A stretch of DNA of 64,000 nucleotides. Source: Saccharothrix sp. NRRL B-16348 (GTDB lineage: Bacteria; Actinomycetota; Actinomycetes; Mycobacteriales; Pseudonocardiaceae). Both the position numbers and the translations under genes were made by a program. The notes under the pieces are model-generated. The model made no database searches and was not told the DNA's origin. It saw only the letters and a list, made by a program, of their open reading frames with translations. Below, one piece after another: positions 18,110 through 27,600 of this stretch. Position 1 is the stretch's first letter. Each line of letters begins with the position of its first letter. The stretch lies in the NCBI RefSeq assembly GCF_001280085.1, contig NZ_LGED01000194.1, positions 124,001 to 188,000 of the forward strand. The letters are read 5' to 3'.

Positions 18110-19287
18110 TGACGACGACGGAGACCTCCGCGCTGACCTGCAACTACCCCGGCTGCACGCGACCGGTGTTCCGGGGGACCGGGCCGGGGCGGCCCGCGGA
18201 GTACTGCGACCTGCCCGAGCACACCCGGTGGCGGGCGTGGCGGGAAAGGCAGCGGTTGGCGCAGGCGGCGGAGGGCGAGAAGGAGGTCGTCACCGTGACG
18301 AAAGGCCCGCAGGGGATCACCGCGGGCAAGATCAGGGCCGAGGAACTGTTGGAGCGGTTCCGGGTGTTGACCGAGCAGCTGTCGACGACGTTGACCGGTG
18401 CGGTGGCGGAGTTGTCCGCGATCGCCGACCCGAGCGTGGCCGAGAGCCAGGTGCAGGCGGTGGAGGCCGAGGCCGCACGGCGGGTCGCCGAGGCGGAGGC
18501 GGCGGTCGCGAAGGCGGAACGGCGCAGGCGTGACGCCGAACGGGCACGCCAAGCGGCGGAGGCGACCACCGAGGACGCGGTGCGGGCCGCCGAACAGGCC
18601 GAGCAGGACGCCGAAGCCGCCTACGGGCAACGTGACGCCGCACGGGCCGAAGCCGATGCCGCCGTCGAACGGGCCGAAGAGGAGATCGCCACCATCCGCG
18701 TGGAGGCCGCGGCCGCCGTGGACGAGATCCGGCGGGACGCCCAAGCCCAGGTGGAGCAGGCCAAGGCCGACGCCGTCACGCACGCCGAACAGGCACGGCG
18801 GCAGGCGGTGCGGGAAGTCGACCAGGTCCGTGCGGACGCCCAAGCTCAGATCGACCAAGCCCGACACGACGCGCAGGCCCAAGTCGAACGCGCCCAAGCC
18901 GAAGCCCGAGCCCAGGTCGCCCAGGCACGAGCGGACGCGCAGAGTCGCGTCGACCAGGCCGTCGCCGAAGCCAGGACGAGCGTCGAGCAGGCCCAGGCTG
19001 CCGCACGCGCCGAAACCGCCGCCGCGAACGAAGCCCGGATCAAGGCCGAACGCGCCGAACAATCCGCCGACGACGCCCGCACCGAACTGGCCCGCGCCCG
19101 AGCCGAGCTGACCGACCAACGCGAAGCCCACCGCGCCCAACTCGATCAAGCCGAACGCGCCGCCCGCGAACGCCTCGACGCCCTCGAAGAAGCCCGCGCC
19201 CAGACCCTCGTCCGGGCCGAACGGGCGGAACGCCAACTCGACCGACTACAAGCCGAACTGGACGCGCTGCGAGCGGAACGCGCCTGA
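18109..19287 (+). CDS. Hendecad-repeat coiled-coil protein with N-terminal Cys-rich motif
   Basis: A 392-residue protein. Residues 10-50 hold a small putative metal site: CNYPGCTRPV followed by GRPAEYCDLPEHTRWRAWRERQ. From about residue 85 to the end it is an almost unbroken Ala/Glu/Arg/Gln-rich coiled coil, with nine consecutive 11-residue (hendecad) units at 18703-18999. The overall plan recalls KfrA-type and partition-associated coiled-coil proteins of plasmids and integrated elements, and a DNA- or filament-linked role is likely; this is inference. Start GTG 18109 is set by a -10 hexamer at leaderless spacing. Divergent from the AAA+ gene. Confidence 0.75.
   Translation: MTTTETSALTCNYPGCTRPVFRGTGPGRPAEYCDLPEHTRWRAWRERQRLAQAAEGEKEVVTVTKGPQGITAGKIRAEELLERFRVLTEQLSTTLTGAVAELSAIADPSVAESQVQAVEAEAARRVAEAEAAVAKAERRRRDAERARQAAEATTEDAVRAAEQAEQDAEAAYGQRDAARAEADAAVERAEEEIATIRVEAAAAVDEIRRDAQAQVEQAKADAVTHAEQARRQAVREVDQVRADAQAQIDQARHDAQAQVERAQAEARAQVAQARADAQSRVDQAVAEARTSVEQAQAAARAETAAANEARIKAERAEQSADDARTELARARAELTDQREAHRAQLDQAERAARERLDALEEARAQTLVRAERAERQLDRLQAELDALRAERA
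18703..18999 (+). repeat. Nine tandem 33-bp units encoding hendecads
   Basis: In-frame 33-base periodicity encoding units such as DAQAQVEQAKA, DAQAQIDQARH, DAQAQVERAQA, EARAQVAQARA, DAQSRVDQAVA and EARTSVEQAQA. Units are degenerate at DNA level but keep acidic-Ala start, hydrophobic at position 6 and Gln-Ala at 8-9. Expected to form a straight or right-handed coiled coil. Confidence 0.85.
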
Positions 19288-19368
19288 ACGACGCAGCCCA
19301 CCGCCGGCCCGTGCGCTGAAGCACGACGCGCCGAGGTCGTGCGTGCCGGGCGCGATCTTGCCCTCCCG

Positions 19369-19404
19369 GGCCGCGAGAGGGGGTCGGGTCGTGCCCTCGC
19401 GGCC
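19369..19404 (+). terminator. Hairpin terminator after the coiled-coil gene
   Basis: GGCCGCGAG (19369-19377) pairs with CTCGCGGCC (19396-19404) across an 18-base loop and is followed by CTTCTTCCC. It lies about 80 bases after the coiled-coil stop. The rest of the 191-base gap 19288-19478 holds only the ribosome binding site GGAGG (19470-19474) of the next gene. Confidence 0.6.
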
Positions 19405-19478
19405 CTTCTTCCCGCTCGATCGTGGCCGGCAAGGTGAGATGCGATCACGTCTCCCGGCCGCCCAGGAATGGAGGGCTT

Positions 19479-21149
19479 GTGCGCGCGCAGGACCAGGAAC
19501 CGGTCGGCACGTCCCGGACACAGCCGACGCGGGCTGCCGACCCGGCGCCGATGTCGTGGGACCCGGCCATGCCCCTGACTCCGCAGGCGATCGCGAACCT
19601 GCAACGCACCATCGGCAACGCCGCCACGGGCCGTCACATCGAAGCTCGGCAGCGACAACCGCACTTCCACGAGGACGGCAGCGCGCACCTCCGGCCCGTG
19701 CAGCGCTCGGCCGTGCCGGAGGTGCTCCGGTCGCCGGGCCGCCCCCTCGACGACGACACGCGCACCGAGATGGAGAACCGGCTCGGCGCGGACTTCTCCG
19801 AGGTGCGCCTGCACACCGACGCCGCCGCGCGGGCTTCGGCGGCGGAAGTGGGTGCCCGCGCCTACACCTCGGGCCACCACATCGTCACCGGCACCGCAAG
19901 CGTGGACAAGCACACCCTGGCCCACGAACTCACGCACGTCATCCAGCAGCGCCGGGGTCCGGTCGCGGGCGCCGACAACGGCGACGGCTTGCGGATCAGC
20001 GATCCCGGGGACCGTTTCGAGCGGGAAGCCGAGGCCACCGCCCGACGGGCGCTGAGCGGGGCCGATCCCGCCAAGGCCGCCGGGTCGTCGCAGGGGTCCG
20101 GTGCGGGCACGCCGGCGGTCCAGCGGATGCCCCTCGAGACACCCGCCCAGTGGTGGCTCGCGTTCGACGGGTCCGGGTTCTCCTGGCGCAGCGACGCGGT
20201 CGACCCGGTCCTCCTGCGGGAAGCCCTGCCGGCCGAACGCGAGTACGCCGCCAACTCCACCGCGCACCACCTCGAGGCGGGTTATGCGTCCCCCGACGAC
20301 GTTCCGGTCTACGTCGTCAGGAGGTTCCGTCAAACGGTGGCGTCGGGTGCGGACGACCGGGACGCCGGGCTGCGGGCCGGCGATCGGGTCGCCCGCCTCA
20401 CGCATCGTGCCGCGGCGGAAGGCGGCAGCCCGCACGTGGCGTCCACGGTGTTGCCGGACGGCTCCCTGGGACTGGCCGGCAACACCGGCAGGGCTCACGT
20501 CACCAGCAACGACGCCGTGGAGATGGACGAAGCCCTCCGGGAGCCGATCAGCGCGGAAGACGACAACCGTCGCCAGACGAAGGACGCGGTGAAGTTCGGC
20601 GCGACGGTGTCCGGTGACTACGGCTCGGCGCACCCCGAATCCGCGTCCCTGCCTGGGTGGACGGCGGCCATCCGCGACGCCCGCGCCAACGGGGCCAGGT
20701 ACTTCGAACTCGATCAAGGCGGCTCCGGGTCGCAGCACGCCGAACTCACGCTGCTCGGTCAGCACGTCGAGAACTGGCAGTCCGGCAACGCCCGGAACGT
20801 GCCCGCCGAGATCCAGCTGGGCGGCGTCAAGATGTCGTGCGCGGCCTGCCAGTGGGCGTTCGAGGCCACCAACAGGCACATCGTCCCCATCGGGTACACG
20901 GTCGTCGCCTCGGGATCGCACGGGCAGCCGTTCAACGGCTGGATCATGCCGAAGTGGCTGGAAGCGAACCCGGCGGCCAAGAAAGAGGTCGAGGAACGGG
21001 CGAAGCCGGCGGGCGGCTACTTCGAGGAGAACGCCGACGGCTACCGGGTGCTGTACTTCGACGAGGAGGTCGACAACGCCGTCCACGGACCGCCGCACTC
21101 CGACTCCGAGTGGGAGGAGTCCGACACGAGAGGAAACCCGCTTCCGTAG
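19479..21149 (+). CDS. DUF4157 leader protein with C-terminal deaminase-like toxin domain
   Basis: A 556-residue protein. The N-terminal DUF4157 (residues about 65-165) has RLGADFSEVRLHTDAAA and an HELTH zinc-metalloprotease-like motif at 149-153; this domain is a hallmark of cargo of extracellular contractile injection systems and other exported polymorphic toxins. A linker precedes a C-terminal domain with QHAELTLLGQH (His420, Glu422) and MSCAACQWAF (Cys454, Cys457), the H-x-E and C-x2-C zinc ligands of the cytidine deaminase superfamily. A nucleic-acid or nucleotide deaminase toxin is the best reading. GTG 19479 has GGAGG four bases upstream; ATG 19551 is an alternative. No immunity gene is evident directly downstream. 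Confidence 0.82.
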   Translation: MRAQDQEPVGTSRTQPTRAADPAPMSWDPAMPLTPQAIANLQRTIGNAATGRHIEARQRQPHFHEDGSAHLRPVQRSAVPEVLRSPGRPLDDDTRTEMENRLGADFSEVRLHTDAAARASAAEVGARAYTSGHHIVTGTASVDKHTLAHELTHVIQQRRGPVAGADNGDGLRISDPGDRFEREAEATARRALSGADPAKAAGSSQGSGAGTPAVQRMPLETPAQWWLAFDGSGFSWRSDAVDPVLLREALPAEREYAANSTAHHLEAGYASPDDVPVYVVRRFRQTVASGADDRDAGLRAGDRVARLTHRAAAEGGSPHVASTVLPDGSLGLAGNTGRAHVTSNDAVEMDEALREPISAEDDNRRQTKDAVKFGATVSGDYGSAHPESASLPGWTAAIRDARANGARYFELDQGGSGSQHAELTLLGQHVENWQSGNARNVPAEIQLGGVKMSCAACQWAFEATNRHIVPIGYTVVASGSHGQPFNGWIMPKWLEANPAAKKEVEERAKPAGGYFEENADGYRVLYFDEEVDNAVHGPPHSDSEWEESDTRGNPLP

Positions 21150-21189
21150 GCGGCGCCGGCGGCCGACCGTCCCGGAGAGGTCCGGCTCG

Positions 21190-22317
21190 TCAGCCCAGCC
21201 TGACCGGCTTGCCCACCAGGCTCGTCGCCACCACCCGGTCCACGCCGGGCAGCGCGGACAGCCTCATCGCCACCCGCCGCGCCCGCAGCCGCCACGGCGA
21301 CGCGGGCAGGAACCATCGCGCACCCGACCGCGCGACCTGCTGCTTCTCCACCACGACCGGCCGCCACGCGCGTTCGTACGCGGCCAGGTCGTCCAGGTGT
21401 TCGGACAGCACGTACGCGCCGCCGATCCCGAGCGACGCGCCCTGCCCGGCCAGCAACGACACCGCGCCGCACGCGTCTCCGACCAGCACCACGCGCCCGG
21501 ACGACCACCGCGGCAGCTCCACCTGCGCGACCTGGTCGTAGTAGACGTCCTCCGGGCACCGCGCCAACGCCCGCGGCACGACCCAGCCCAGCGACCCGTA
21601 CGCCCGGACGATCTCCGCACGCGGGTCGGCGGGCAGGTCCGGTGACGGCGTCCGGTGCACGGTGAACGCCGCCACCCGTCCGTCGCGCAACCCGTAGAAC
21701 CCGACCTGGCGGCCCACGGTGTCGGTGACGCAGAACCGGCCGGCCACCAGCGCGTGGACCGCGGGATCGTCGAACGTGAACGCCGCGGTGTGGAACCCCA
21801 GGTAGCGCACGTGCCCGTCGCCGAACACGAGCCGCCGCACGGTCGAGCGCACGCCGTCCGCGCCGACCAGCAGGTCACCGGACACCGCCGACCCGTCGGC
21901 CAGCCGCACGCGGACCTCGGCCTCACCGTCCTCGACGCCGACCACGCGGGCGCCGAACCGCAGCGCCACCCCGGCGGGCAGGTCCTCGCGGAACGCGCGC
22001 TCGATGTCCGGCCGCATCACGCTCACCAGCCGCCCGTTCACCGCCCGTGCCATCCGGTCGAACCGCAGCCCCGCCACCCGACGCCCGCGCGCGTCGACGT
22101 ACGCGGCCTCTGCCACCCGGTAGCCGAGGTCGAGCAGGCGCGGCAGCACGCCCATCCGCTCGGCCGCGTCGTAGCCCGGCCCGAAGAAGTCGATCATGTA
22201 CCCGGACGTGCGCGGCCCGGCGGCCTGCTCCACCACGACGACCTCGTGCCCGAGCGTCCCCAGCCGGTGGGCGAGCGCGAGCCCGGCGATGCCCGCTCCG
22301 CTGATCAGGACCTTCAT
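21190..22317 (-). CDS. FAD-dependent monooxygenase (PHBH/UbiH type)
   Basis: A 375-residue class A flavoprotein: GAGIAGLALAHRLG at the N-terminus, GADGVRSTVRRL near residue 160, and GDACGAVSLLAGQGASLG near residue 280. The SGYMIDFFGPGYDAAERMG segment is typical of small FAD_binding_3 hydroxylases next to TetR regulators in actinomycetes. Aromatic or polyketide-like substrates are usual; an antibiotic-modifying role is possible but not shown. ATG overlaps the TetR stop (ATGA), so it is expressed from the TetR promoter. Confidence 0.88.
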   Translation of the reverse strand: MKVLISGAGIAGLALAHRLGTLGHEVVVVEQAAGPRTSGYMIDFFGPGYDAAERMGVLPRLLDLGYRVAEAAYVDARGRRVAGLRFDRMARAVNGRLVSVMRPDIERAFREDLPAGVALRFGARVVGVEDGEAEVRVRLADGSAVSGDLLVGADGVRSTVRRLVFGDGHVRYLGFHTAAFTFDDPAVHALVAGRFCVTDTVGRQVGFYGLRDGRVAAFTVHRTPSPDLPADPRAEIVRAYGSLGWVVPRALARCPEDVYYDQVAQVELPRWSSGRVVLVGDACGAVSLLAGQGASLGIGGAYVLSEHLDDLAAYERAWRPVVVEKQQVARSGARWFLPASPWRLRARRVAMRLSALPGVDRVVATSLVGKPVRLG

Positions 22318-22835
22318 CGCAGCACCCTCCCCAGCACGGGCACGACGACGTCCGCCGTCAGGTCCGGCGACAGGGCCCGGTGGAGCAGCACGCCGTCCAC
22401 GGCCGCCGCCAGCACCGCGGCGGTCTCCGTCGGTGTCGGCACGTCCCGCGCCTGCAGCCACGCGGCGAGCGTGCGGCGGAACTCCACCAGCACCTCGCCC
22501 ACCGCCTGACGCAGTTCGTCGTTGCGGGTCGCGGCGAGGAACGTCTCGGTGAACAGCTCCTGCCCGCCGTGCCCGTCCAACGCTTCCAGTAGCAGCGTCA
22601 AGGCGTCCGCCGGCGTCGCAGCGCGCTCCAGCACCGACGCGAGACCGTCCACGGCGGACCGCAGCGCGCCGACGGCGGCCTGCACGAGCACCGCCTGCGT
22701 GGAGTCGAAGTGGTAGTGCACGACACCGGATCCGACGCCGGCGCGTTCGGCGAGCATGCGGGTGCTCACCGCACCCCAGCCCTTCTCGGCGATGAGCTCG
22801 GCGGCGGCGTGCAGCAGCCGTTCGGGAACCGTCAT
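22314..22835 (-). CDS. TetR-family transcriptional regulator
   Basis: A 173-residue regulator with N-terminal HTH (LLHAAAELIAEKGWGAVSTRMLAERAGVGSGVVHYHF, broken here only by description) and an all-helical ligand domain. A TACGAT -10 hexamer (22842-22847 on the complement) ends six bases before the ATG, giving a leaderless transcript, and the promoter is covered by repeated GGACGATCGT sites. It is translationally coupled to the flavin monooxygenase, so autorepression that also controls the enzyme is expected. Confidence 0.9.
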   Translation of the reverse strand: MTVPERLLHAAAELIAEKGWGAVSTRMLAERAGVGSGVVHYHFDSTQAVLVQAAVGALRSAVDGLASVLERAATPADALTLLLEALDGHGGQELFTETFLAATRNDELRQAVGEVLVEFRRTLAAWLQARDVPTPTETAAVLAAAVDGVLLHRALSPDLTADVVVPVLGRVLR

Positions 22836-22836
22836 T

Positions 22837-22862
22837 GGACGATCGTACTGGACGATCGTCCA
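22837..22862. promoter_or_regulatory. Tandem TetR operator overlapping a leaderless promoter
   Basis: GGACGATCGT occurs at 22837-22846 and again at 22850-22859. The distal copy is part of a perfect 14-base palindrome TGGACGATCGTCCA (22849-22862). Centre-to-centre spacing is 13 bases, and the proximal half overlaps the -10 hexamer of the TetR gene. Confidence 0.75.
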
Positions 22863-22877
22863 AACCCGGAGCCGATC

Positions 22878-23936
22878 TCAGAGGCGGACGTCCCCGGTCA
22901 CGCCCGCGAACTGCAACAACCGTGCGCCTTCGGCTTCCACGTCGGCCTTCTGGGCACGGGTCAACGGCCGGAACACCTCGATGTCCAGCCCGTCGCCGGC
23001 GAGCTTCCAGACGCCGTGCACGAAGCCGTCCACCAGCAGCGTCGGCTTGCCGCCGATGACGATCCCCCGCCGGTAGTCCTCGTCGGAGATGACGCGGGTG
23101 CGGTCGTCGTGGCCGAGCAGCACGTTGTCGAACTCGGGCAGGAACCGCGCCGGCGCGGGCGTGTCGGGGTCGGGCAGCGGCGCGTCCGGCAGGTCGTACA
23201 GCGTCCGGCCGCGTTCGTCGGTGAAGACCCGCAGGTCCATGGCCTCGACCACGGACTTGAGGCGGCTCATTCCCGCCCACGTCTGCACGTCCTTGACCGA
23301 GGCCGGACCGAACGCGGCCAGGTAGCGGCGCACGAACTCCTCGGTCGACGCGGCGGGACCCACGGGGCCGAGCCAGTGGGCCGCCGTGGTCCACCGCGCC
23401 ACCCCGGACCGCCCCCAGACCGCGCGCGGCGGGACCTGCACGGACGGCACCAGGAAGCTGCCCGCGTAACCGAGTGCGTTGGCGTCGCGGTCGGGCCACC
23501 GCGCGCCGAGCAGGTCGCCGATCTCGCGCCGGGTGCGCGGAGCCTCCTCCAGCAGCGCGGTGACGGCCTCGGTGAAGTCCTCGACGTCGAGGCCGTCCAT
23601 CACGAACCCGAACGGCGAGGACGCGAACCGGCGGTGCAGGAACGGCCGCAGCAGGGGTTCGAACCGGCCGTGGTCGGCGGCGGTGACCAGGTGGATCGTG
23701 GCGCGGTGCAGCGACGCCCGGACCACCCGCCGGTCCAGCAGGAGCGACCCCAGTTCGTCGGCCTCGAACGACCGGATCCGCGACCACAGGCCGTAGTAGG
23801 GCGAGAACGGCTCCTGCGCCTGCATCCCGACCAGGTGCTCCACCACGTCGCACGCGGTCCGGTCCACCCGTTCGAGCAGGAACTGGCGGTGCAGGGTCGC
23901 CCGGTTCAACGCCCGGGTCGTCAGCTTCTCGGTCAC
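22878..23936 (-). CDS. Winged-helix (HTH_42) protein, AlkZ-like DNA glycosylase candidate with QAQ motif
   Basis: A 352-residue HTH_42 protein carrying VGMQAQEPFSPYYGLWSR near residues 37-54. The Q-x-Q dyad followed by P-x-SPY-x-x-LWSR matches the catalytic region of AlkZ, the azinomycin-resistance DNA glycosylase, better than does the paralogue at 6528-7616. Later features FLPEFDNVLLGHDDR and VDGFVHGVWK are the barrel-domain signatures of the family. GTG start with TAGGTT -10 (23943-23948 on the complement) six bases upstream, so leaderless. Removal of bulky or crosslinked alkyl adducts from DNA is the inferred function. Confidence 0.78.
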   Translation of the reverse strand: MTEKLTTRALNRATLHRQFLLERVDRTACDVVEHLVGMQAQEPFSPYYGLWSRIRSFEADELGSLLLDRRVVRASLHRATIHLVTAADHGRFEPLLRPFLHRRFASSPFGFVMDGLDVEDFTEAVTALLEEAPRTRREIGDLLGARWPDRDANALGYAGSFLVPSVQVPPRAVWGRSGVARWTTAAHWLGPVGPAASTEEFVRRYLAAFGPASVKDVQTWAGMSRLKSVVEAMDLRVFTDERGRTLYDLPDAPLPDPDTPAPARFLPEFDNVLLGHDDRTRVISDEDYRRGIVIGGKPTLLVDGFVHGVWKLAGDGLDIEVFRPLTRAQKADVEAEGARLLQFAGVTGDVRL

Positions 23937-23974
23937 GACGCCAACCTAGGCGGTAATGGGGACAGGTACGGTCC

Positions 23975-24670
23975 TCATTGGACCCGCACGCCCATCCTGA
24001 ACAGGCGCTCGCGCGTCTGCTGGGTCAGCGGGTGATCCCAGCCGGCGAGGCGGTGGTAGTCCTGGAAGAGCCCGATCAGCAGCTGCGCGGCTTCGGTGCG
24101 CCGGTCCGACTCCCACAACGCCGCGGCGAGGTCGCTGCACGTGTCGAGGGTCAGCTCGTCGTCCCGCCCGAACTCCCGCAGGCACCGCGCGTGGGTGTCC
24201 TCCAGCAGCGCCAGGCCGCGCGGCCGGTCGTGGTGGGTGAACAGGATCGAGCCCAGCGTCTTGGCGCTGACCAGCGTGTCGGGGTCGTCCGGCCCGTCGG
24301 CCGCGGTGCGCAGCCGGTAGGTCTCCTCCAGCAGCGCGGTGCCCTCCTCCACCTCGCCGCGCATGACCAGGGTGGTGCCGAGGTTGTGCGCGCACGCGAG
24401 CGTGGTCGCGTCCTCCGGCCCGAGGGAACGGCGGTAGCGGGTCAGCGCTTCGCGGTGCATCGCCTCGGACTCCGGCAGCCGGTGCAGCCGGTAGAGCACG
24501 CCACCCAGCACGTCGTACAGCTCGACGGTGCCCGGCTCGTCGGGGCCGAGGTGGCGTTCGACCTGGCGCAGCAGGGCGCGCAGCTCCGGTTCGGCCTGCT
24601 CGTCCAGCCCCTGGTCGAGCAGGCCGAACACGCGGTCGCCGTGATCGAGCACGTCCTGTGGCAGGTCCAC
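23975..24670 (-). CDS. Tetratricopeptide-repeat protein downstream of CHAT protease
   Basis: A 231-residue all-helical protein of NB-ARC-associated TPR_10/12 type: repeats such as GTVELYDVLGGVLYRLHRLPES, TTLACAHNLGTTLVMRGEVEEG, DTLVSAKTLGSILFTHHDRPRG and LTLDTCSDLAAALWESDRRTEA, about 42 residues apart. No enzymatic motif. GTG start has AAGGAGG five bases upstream. It begins 16 bases after the CHAT gene stop and is surely in the same transcript, so it is probably a scaffold or sensor for that module. Confidence 0.85.
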   Translation of the reverse strand: MDLPQDVLDHGDRVFGLLDQGLDEQAEPELRALLRQVERHLGPDEPGTVELYDVLGGVLYRLHRLPESEAMHREALTRYRRSLGPEDATTLACAHNLGTTLVMRGEVEEGTALLEETYRLRTAADGPDDPDTLVSAKTLGSILFTHHDRPRGLALLEDTHARCLREFGRDDELTLDTCSDLAAALWESDRRTEAAQLLIGLFQDYHRLAGWDHPLTQQTRERLFRMGVRVQ

Positions 24671-24686
24671 CGATCCTCCTTCGTCC

Positions 24687-27600
24687 TCACACGCCCGAGT
24701 GCACGAGCGACGCCCAGGTGATGGGTTGTCGTGGGTGTTCGTCGCGCAGCCTGCGCACGGCGTGGTGCAGGGCGACGGCCGCGTCGGTCGGGTCCAGCGC
24801 GCCGTCGCGGCTCAGCTCGCGGTAGACGTCGGCGGTCACCGCGGCGGCGCCGGCGGCGTCCACCGACCACAGCGTGCCGATGACGTGCCGCCACCCGAGG
24901 TACTGCAGCGCGCCGGCCAGCGTGACCGCTTCGTCGGGCACGGCCAGCGCGCCGCGCGCGGTGTGGCAGGCCGACAGGAACGCGAACTCGCCGCGTGCGG
25001 TCACCTCGCCCAGGTCGGCGACGGTGAGCCTGCCGTCGTGCAGCTCGATCCCGCCGTCGGACGGGCTGTCGGGGTCCTGGGTGCCGTGGCAGCTCAGGTG
25101 CGCCCACGCGGCGTCGCGCAGCGCGTCGCGCACGGTGGCGCGGGTGGCCTGCTCGTCGCGCAGCACCCGTGCGCCGGGGAACGTGCGGGCGACGACGTCC
25201 AGTTCCTCCAGCACCTGCGGCAACGGCGGCTGTCCGGGTGTGGTGGTCAGGCCGACGGCGAGGAAACCGGTGGCGGTCGTCGCGGCGCGGTCGCGGCACT
25301 CGACGAGCGCCCGCAGCGTCGGCGTGTAGGAGGAGACGACGTGGTCGAGCAGGCCGGGTCCGCCGCGCGGGCCCGCCGCGTGCAGGGGCAGCAGGGCGAG
25401 GATGCCCGCGGGTGACCACCAGACGCGCCGCACGGGGCCGAGGGCGTCGAGCACCGGTCGTGCCACCTCGTGCCACAGCCAGTCCAGGATGCTGACGAGG
25501 TGCTGGTTGAGCACCACGCGGGCGGTCGGGTCGTGGGTGGTCTCGTACTCCTCCAGCGCGACCAGGTAGCGGGTGGCGCGGGCGAGCACGGTGGCGTGGT
25601 CGATCCGCAGCGGCAGCACGGTGACCTGGTCCGCGGTGACGATGATGGCGTCGCCGCGCCACTGGCTGACGTTCACCACGACCACGGGCCCGTCGGCGGC
25701 GGCGCGGCGGAGGTCGGCGGCGCGGGGTGGGCGCAGGAAGTGGGTGAAGCCCGGCAGCGCCCGGATCCGGTCGAGCAGCTCGTCGCGTTCCTGGGCAAGG
25801 TGCAGCCTGCGGTCGGCGATGCGGCGTTGCCACGGGTCGGGGTCGTCGGGCCGGCGCCGCAGCGCGGTGTCGAGCTCCACGAGCCGGTCGGCCGCCTCGG
25901 GGTCGACGGCCCGCAACGCGGTCAGGCCCTCGCCGGCGTCGAGCAGCTGCGACCAGATGACGCCCCGGGCCTGTTCCAGCAGTTCCAGCGCCCGGTCGGG
26001 GTCGCCCGCGTGGAGGGCGCAGCTCGCGGCCTCCGACGCCAGCCCGCTCCACCGGGCCAGGCGGCGTTCCCGCACCACGCGGTCGAGGCCGTGGGTCGTG
26101 GCCGGTCCGAGCAGGTCGACGGCGGCGGTGTAGCCGTTGAGCGCGGTGTTCCACAGGGCGTGGTCGGCCGCCGTCTCGGCCCAGCGCACCGCCGCGGCCG
26201 CGCGGTCGGACGTGGTCGCGGAGAGGTCGGCCGCCACCTCGCGGCACAGCGCGACGATCTCCTCGACGTGGTCGGCGGGCAGGCCGCGGACGAGGTTGAG
26301 CGCGGCGAACGACCGGCTGACCGGGTAGGTCATCGCCTCGCGGTAGCAGCGCATCGCCTCGTCGCGGTCGGCGGTGTCACCGGTCGCGAGGCCGCGCAGC
26401 CAGAGGGTGTTGGCCAGGTCGTTGAGGTGGGTGCCGCGGCGGCGGTCGTGCGGCCCGGCGCCGGCCAGCACCTGTCGGCGCAGCTCCACGGTCCGCGTCA
26501 GCTCCTCGTGGTCGCCGACCACCGCGGTGGCGTCGTTCGGCGCGACGAGCCGCAGTTCCAGCCGCCGGCGGCCGATGAGCGGCGAGGTCCGTTCGACGAC
26601 CCGGTCCGCGAGGGCGTTGGCCAGGTGTCCCTGGTACTCGGACAGCCAGGGGCTCCCGGGCCGGCAGTGGTCCACGGCCGAGGTGAAGGCCTCGACCGCC
26701 TCGTCCAGGGCGGACGGGTCGCCGGTGAACCGGTACCGGACCAGGCACACGCGGCCGAGCACGTCGAACGCGCCGGGCAGGTTCACGTGTCCCTGGCCGG
26801 CCGTGGCCACGGCGTGCCGGGCGGCGGCGTCGGCGTCGGCCAGGTCCTGGGGGTCCTCGGTCCGCTCGGACCGCACGAGGAGGGCGTGGGCGAGGTTGGC
26901 CAGGCTGCTGGTGCGGAACGGGCTGTCGGTGCGGGTGCGCCGCACCGCCTCGGTGAGTTCGCGGACCGCCTCGTCCAGGTCCGCCATCCGCCCCGAGGCG
27001 TGGAACCTCGTGACGAGGCTCCCGGCCAGGTTGGAGCGGTACAGCGGCTCGTCGGACGCGGCCAGTGCCGTGCGGGCGTGCGTGATGGCCTGGTCGAGGT
27101 CGTCGGTGTCGCCCCGCAGTTCGTAGCGGACGCCGAGGGCGCCGCTGAGGGCGGTGAGGCACACGGCCTGGTACCCGGTGTCCGACGGCCGGGTGTAGCG
27201 CACGGCCTGGGTCGCGAACTGGATGGCCTCCACGATGTCGAGGGCGTCGCCGGTGTGGTGGGCCCGTGAGCTGAGCACCGTGGCCAGCGTGGTCAGCCGG
27301 CGCCCTTCCTCGCTGCTGCCGGGCAGGCAGTGCCGTGCGGCGGCGCGGGCGACGTCGACGGCGCGGTCCAGGTCGGCGAGGTCGCCGGTGCGGTCGCCGC
27401 GGAACTGCAGGGCGGTGGCGAGGTTGGCCATGTCGGCAGATCGGCGCGGCTCGTCGGGCGGGTAGACGTCGACGACGCCGCCGAGCAGGTCGACGACCTC
27501 GTCCAGCTTCGCCGGGTCGTCCACGTCGCGCAGGGCCTGCAGCAGCGTGACGGCCCGTGTGCGCCAGTGCTGGGGTCCGGCGAACTGCGACTCGATCGAG

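Noticed and set aside
18703..18999. Tandem 33-base repeats considered as a CRISPR array
   Set aside because: Units are directly adjacent, without spacers, degenerate, and in frame with a coiled-coil protein.
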